A DNA stretch of 5,750 bases from assembly GCA_019417045.1 (NCBI GenBank), contig DXWE01000035.1, positions 7,119 through 12,868 of the forward strand, given 5' to 3'. Position numbers and translations under genes: made by a program. Positions within the stretch are counted from its first letter, which is position 1; each line of letters starts with the position of its first letter. A model generated the notes under the pieces. It did not search any database and was not told where the DNA came from. It saw only the letters and a list, made by a program, of their open reading frames with translations. The DNA is from Oscillospiraceae bacterium (GTDB lineage: Bacteria; Bacillota; Clostridia; Oscillospirales; Acutalibacteraceae). Below, one piece after another: positions 5,285 to 5,750 of this stretch.

Positions 5285-5292
5285 TAAGTCAT

Positions 5293-5750
5293 ATGAAAGC
5301 CACAGGCATTGTGAGAAGAATCGACGACCTCGGTCGTGTTGTCATACCGAAAGAAATCCGGCGTACCATGCGGATCCGCGAAGGGGATCCGCTGGAGATT
5401 TTTACGGATAACGACGGCGAAGTGGTCTTTAAAAAGTATTCGCCGGTCGGCGAAATGTCGGATTTTGCAGGGCAGTACGCGGACGTAATGGCGCGGGCAT
5501 GCGGGATCCCCGTATTGATCTGTGACCGCGACCACGTCATTGCGGCGGCAGGGGTTTCCAAAAAGGAGTTTCACGACCGGCGAATCTCCGCACAGCTCGA
5601 GGAGACGATGGAGCAGCGGCATGTGTACATCGCCCGGGCGGGCGACAGCACCCGGCTGCAGCCGGTGGAGAGCGTGGAAAAATACGCGTCGGTGTGCGTG
5701 CCGATTGTCGCCGCGGGCGATATGACCGGCGCTGTCTGCCTGCTGCAGCC
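5293..5750 (+). CDS. spoVT: Stage V sporulation protein T (partial, C-terminus beyond window)
   Basis: DNA-binding transition regulator of late forespore gene expression. In Bacillus it tunes sigma-G-dependent genes and affects spore coat, germination and resistance. The first 48 residues form an AbrB-type swapped-hairpin DNA-binding domain. The stretches ATGIVRRIDDLGRVVIPKEI (3-22) and MRIREGDPLEI (26-36) are almost the same as B. subtilis SpoVT as I remember it, followed by KKYSP and a GAF-like domain from about residue 55 (VLICDRD 74-80, SKKEF 89-93, PIVAAGDMTGAV 137-148). SpoVT is about 178-180 residues; 152 full codons are present, so about 26 remain outside. The extra GAF-like domain separates it from AbrB and Abh, which are under 100 residues. 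The ATG at 5293 follows GGAGGAG by 8 bases. No good sigma-G promoter was found by eye; CAGTATA at 5221-5227 is a weak -10 candidate without a matching -35. It is a strong marker for an endospore former. Confidence 0.96.
   Translation, partial: MKATGIVRRIDDLGRVVIPKEIRRTMRIREGDPLEIFTDNDGEVVFKKYSPVGEMSDFAGQYADVMARACGIPVLICDRDHVIAAAGVSKKEFHDRRISAQLEETMEQRHVYIARAGDSTRLQPVESVEKYASVCVPIVAAGDMTGAVCLLQ

Larger units (their letters stand above)
4934..5292. other. 359-base intergenic region between SDR gene and spoVT
   Basis: No convincing coding sequence is seen on either strand. The region contains a small palindrome GCCCTCAGGGC (4944-4954), a nested inverted repeat (4982-5013), a GAATCGG/CCGATTC pair (4932-4938 with 5011-5017), a terminator-like hairpin (5156-5176) and the spoVT leader with a TGGCAAA/TTTGCCA dyad. 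A 195-codon open frame on the minus strand covers much of it, but its upper half is antisense to spoVT, it has no recognisable motifs and I regard it as spurious. The stretch 5020-5155 has no feature I can name; I matched it against remembered riboswitch cores, 6S RNA and T-box patterns without success. Confidence 0.6.

Noticed and set aside
5035..5622. 195-codon minus-strand frame spanning the spoVT upstream region
   Set aside because: More than half is antisense to spoVT, no family motif is visible, and it would have to start inside spoVT. A remnant gene in 5035-5170 cannot be fully excluded.

Overview
The window looks like a chromosomal stretch of a GC-rich, endospore-forming Firmicute, most likely a clostridial lineage of the Oscillospiraceae/Ruminococcaceae kind. 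The evidence is a very clear SpoVT, a WalJ/YycJ-type exonuclease-like hydrolase, a Firmicute-style MurA, and G-rich Shine-Dalgarno sites. The assignment to order or family is inference from gene content and base composition only.

Layout. Minus strand, read right to left from about 3550 to 1: a sigma-A-like promoter, murA (cell-wall precursor synthesis), a strong intrinsic terminator, then walJ and glpK only 13 bases apart. glpK runs off the left edge. Plus strand, from about 3700 rightward: a tRNA-Leu(UAA) with a consensus promoter and its own terminator hairpin, a short-chain dehydrogenase/reductase gene of the YhdF/YdaD/YghA group with visibly lower GC than its neighbours, a 359-base intergenic stretch holding several inverted repeats and a likely terminator, and the start of spoVT, which runs off the right edge. 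The murA and tRNA promoters are divergent in the 3508-3753 gap.

How the genes relate. murA makes the first committed peptidoglycan precursor. walJ and glpK probably form one transcript, but the terminator after murA and the lack of a visible promoter in front of walJ leave their transcription unexplained. The SDR gene stands alone and is a candidate for horizontal acquisition. spoVT is a late forespore regulator, and its leader can be drawn as a fold that covers the ribosome binding site.

I do not see a new defence, mobile or biosynthetic system here: no CRISPR array, transposase, integrase or toxin-antitoxin pair. The long open frames opposite glpK, walJ, murA, the SDR gene and spoVT are shadows of the GC-rich coding strands. 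The items most worth checking are the spoVT leader fold, the murA/walJ terminator, the SDR gene's odd composition and active-site neighbourhood, the altered regulatory loop of GlpK, and the unexplained 4934-5155 region.
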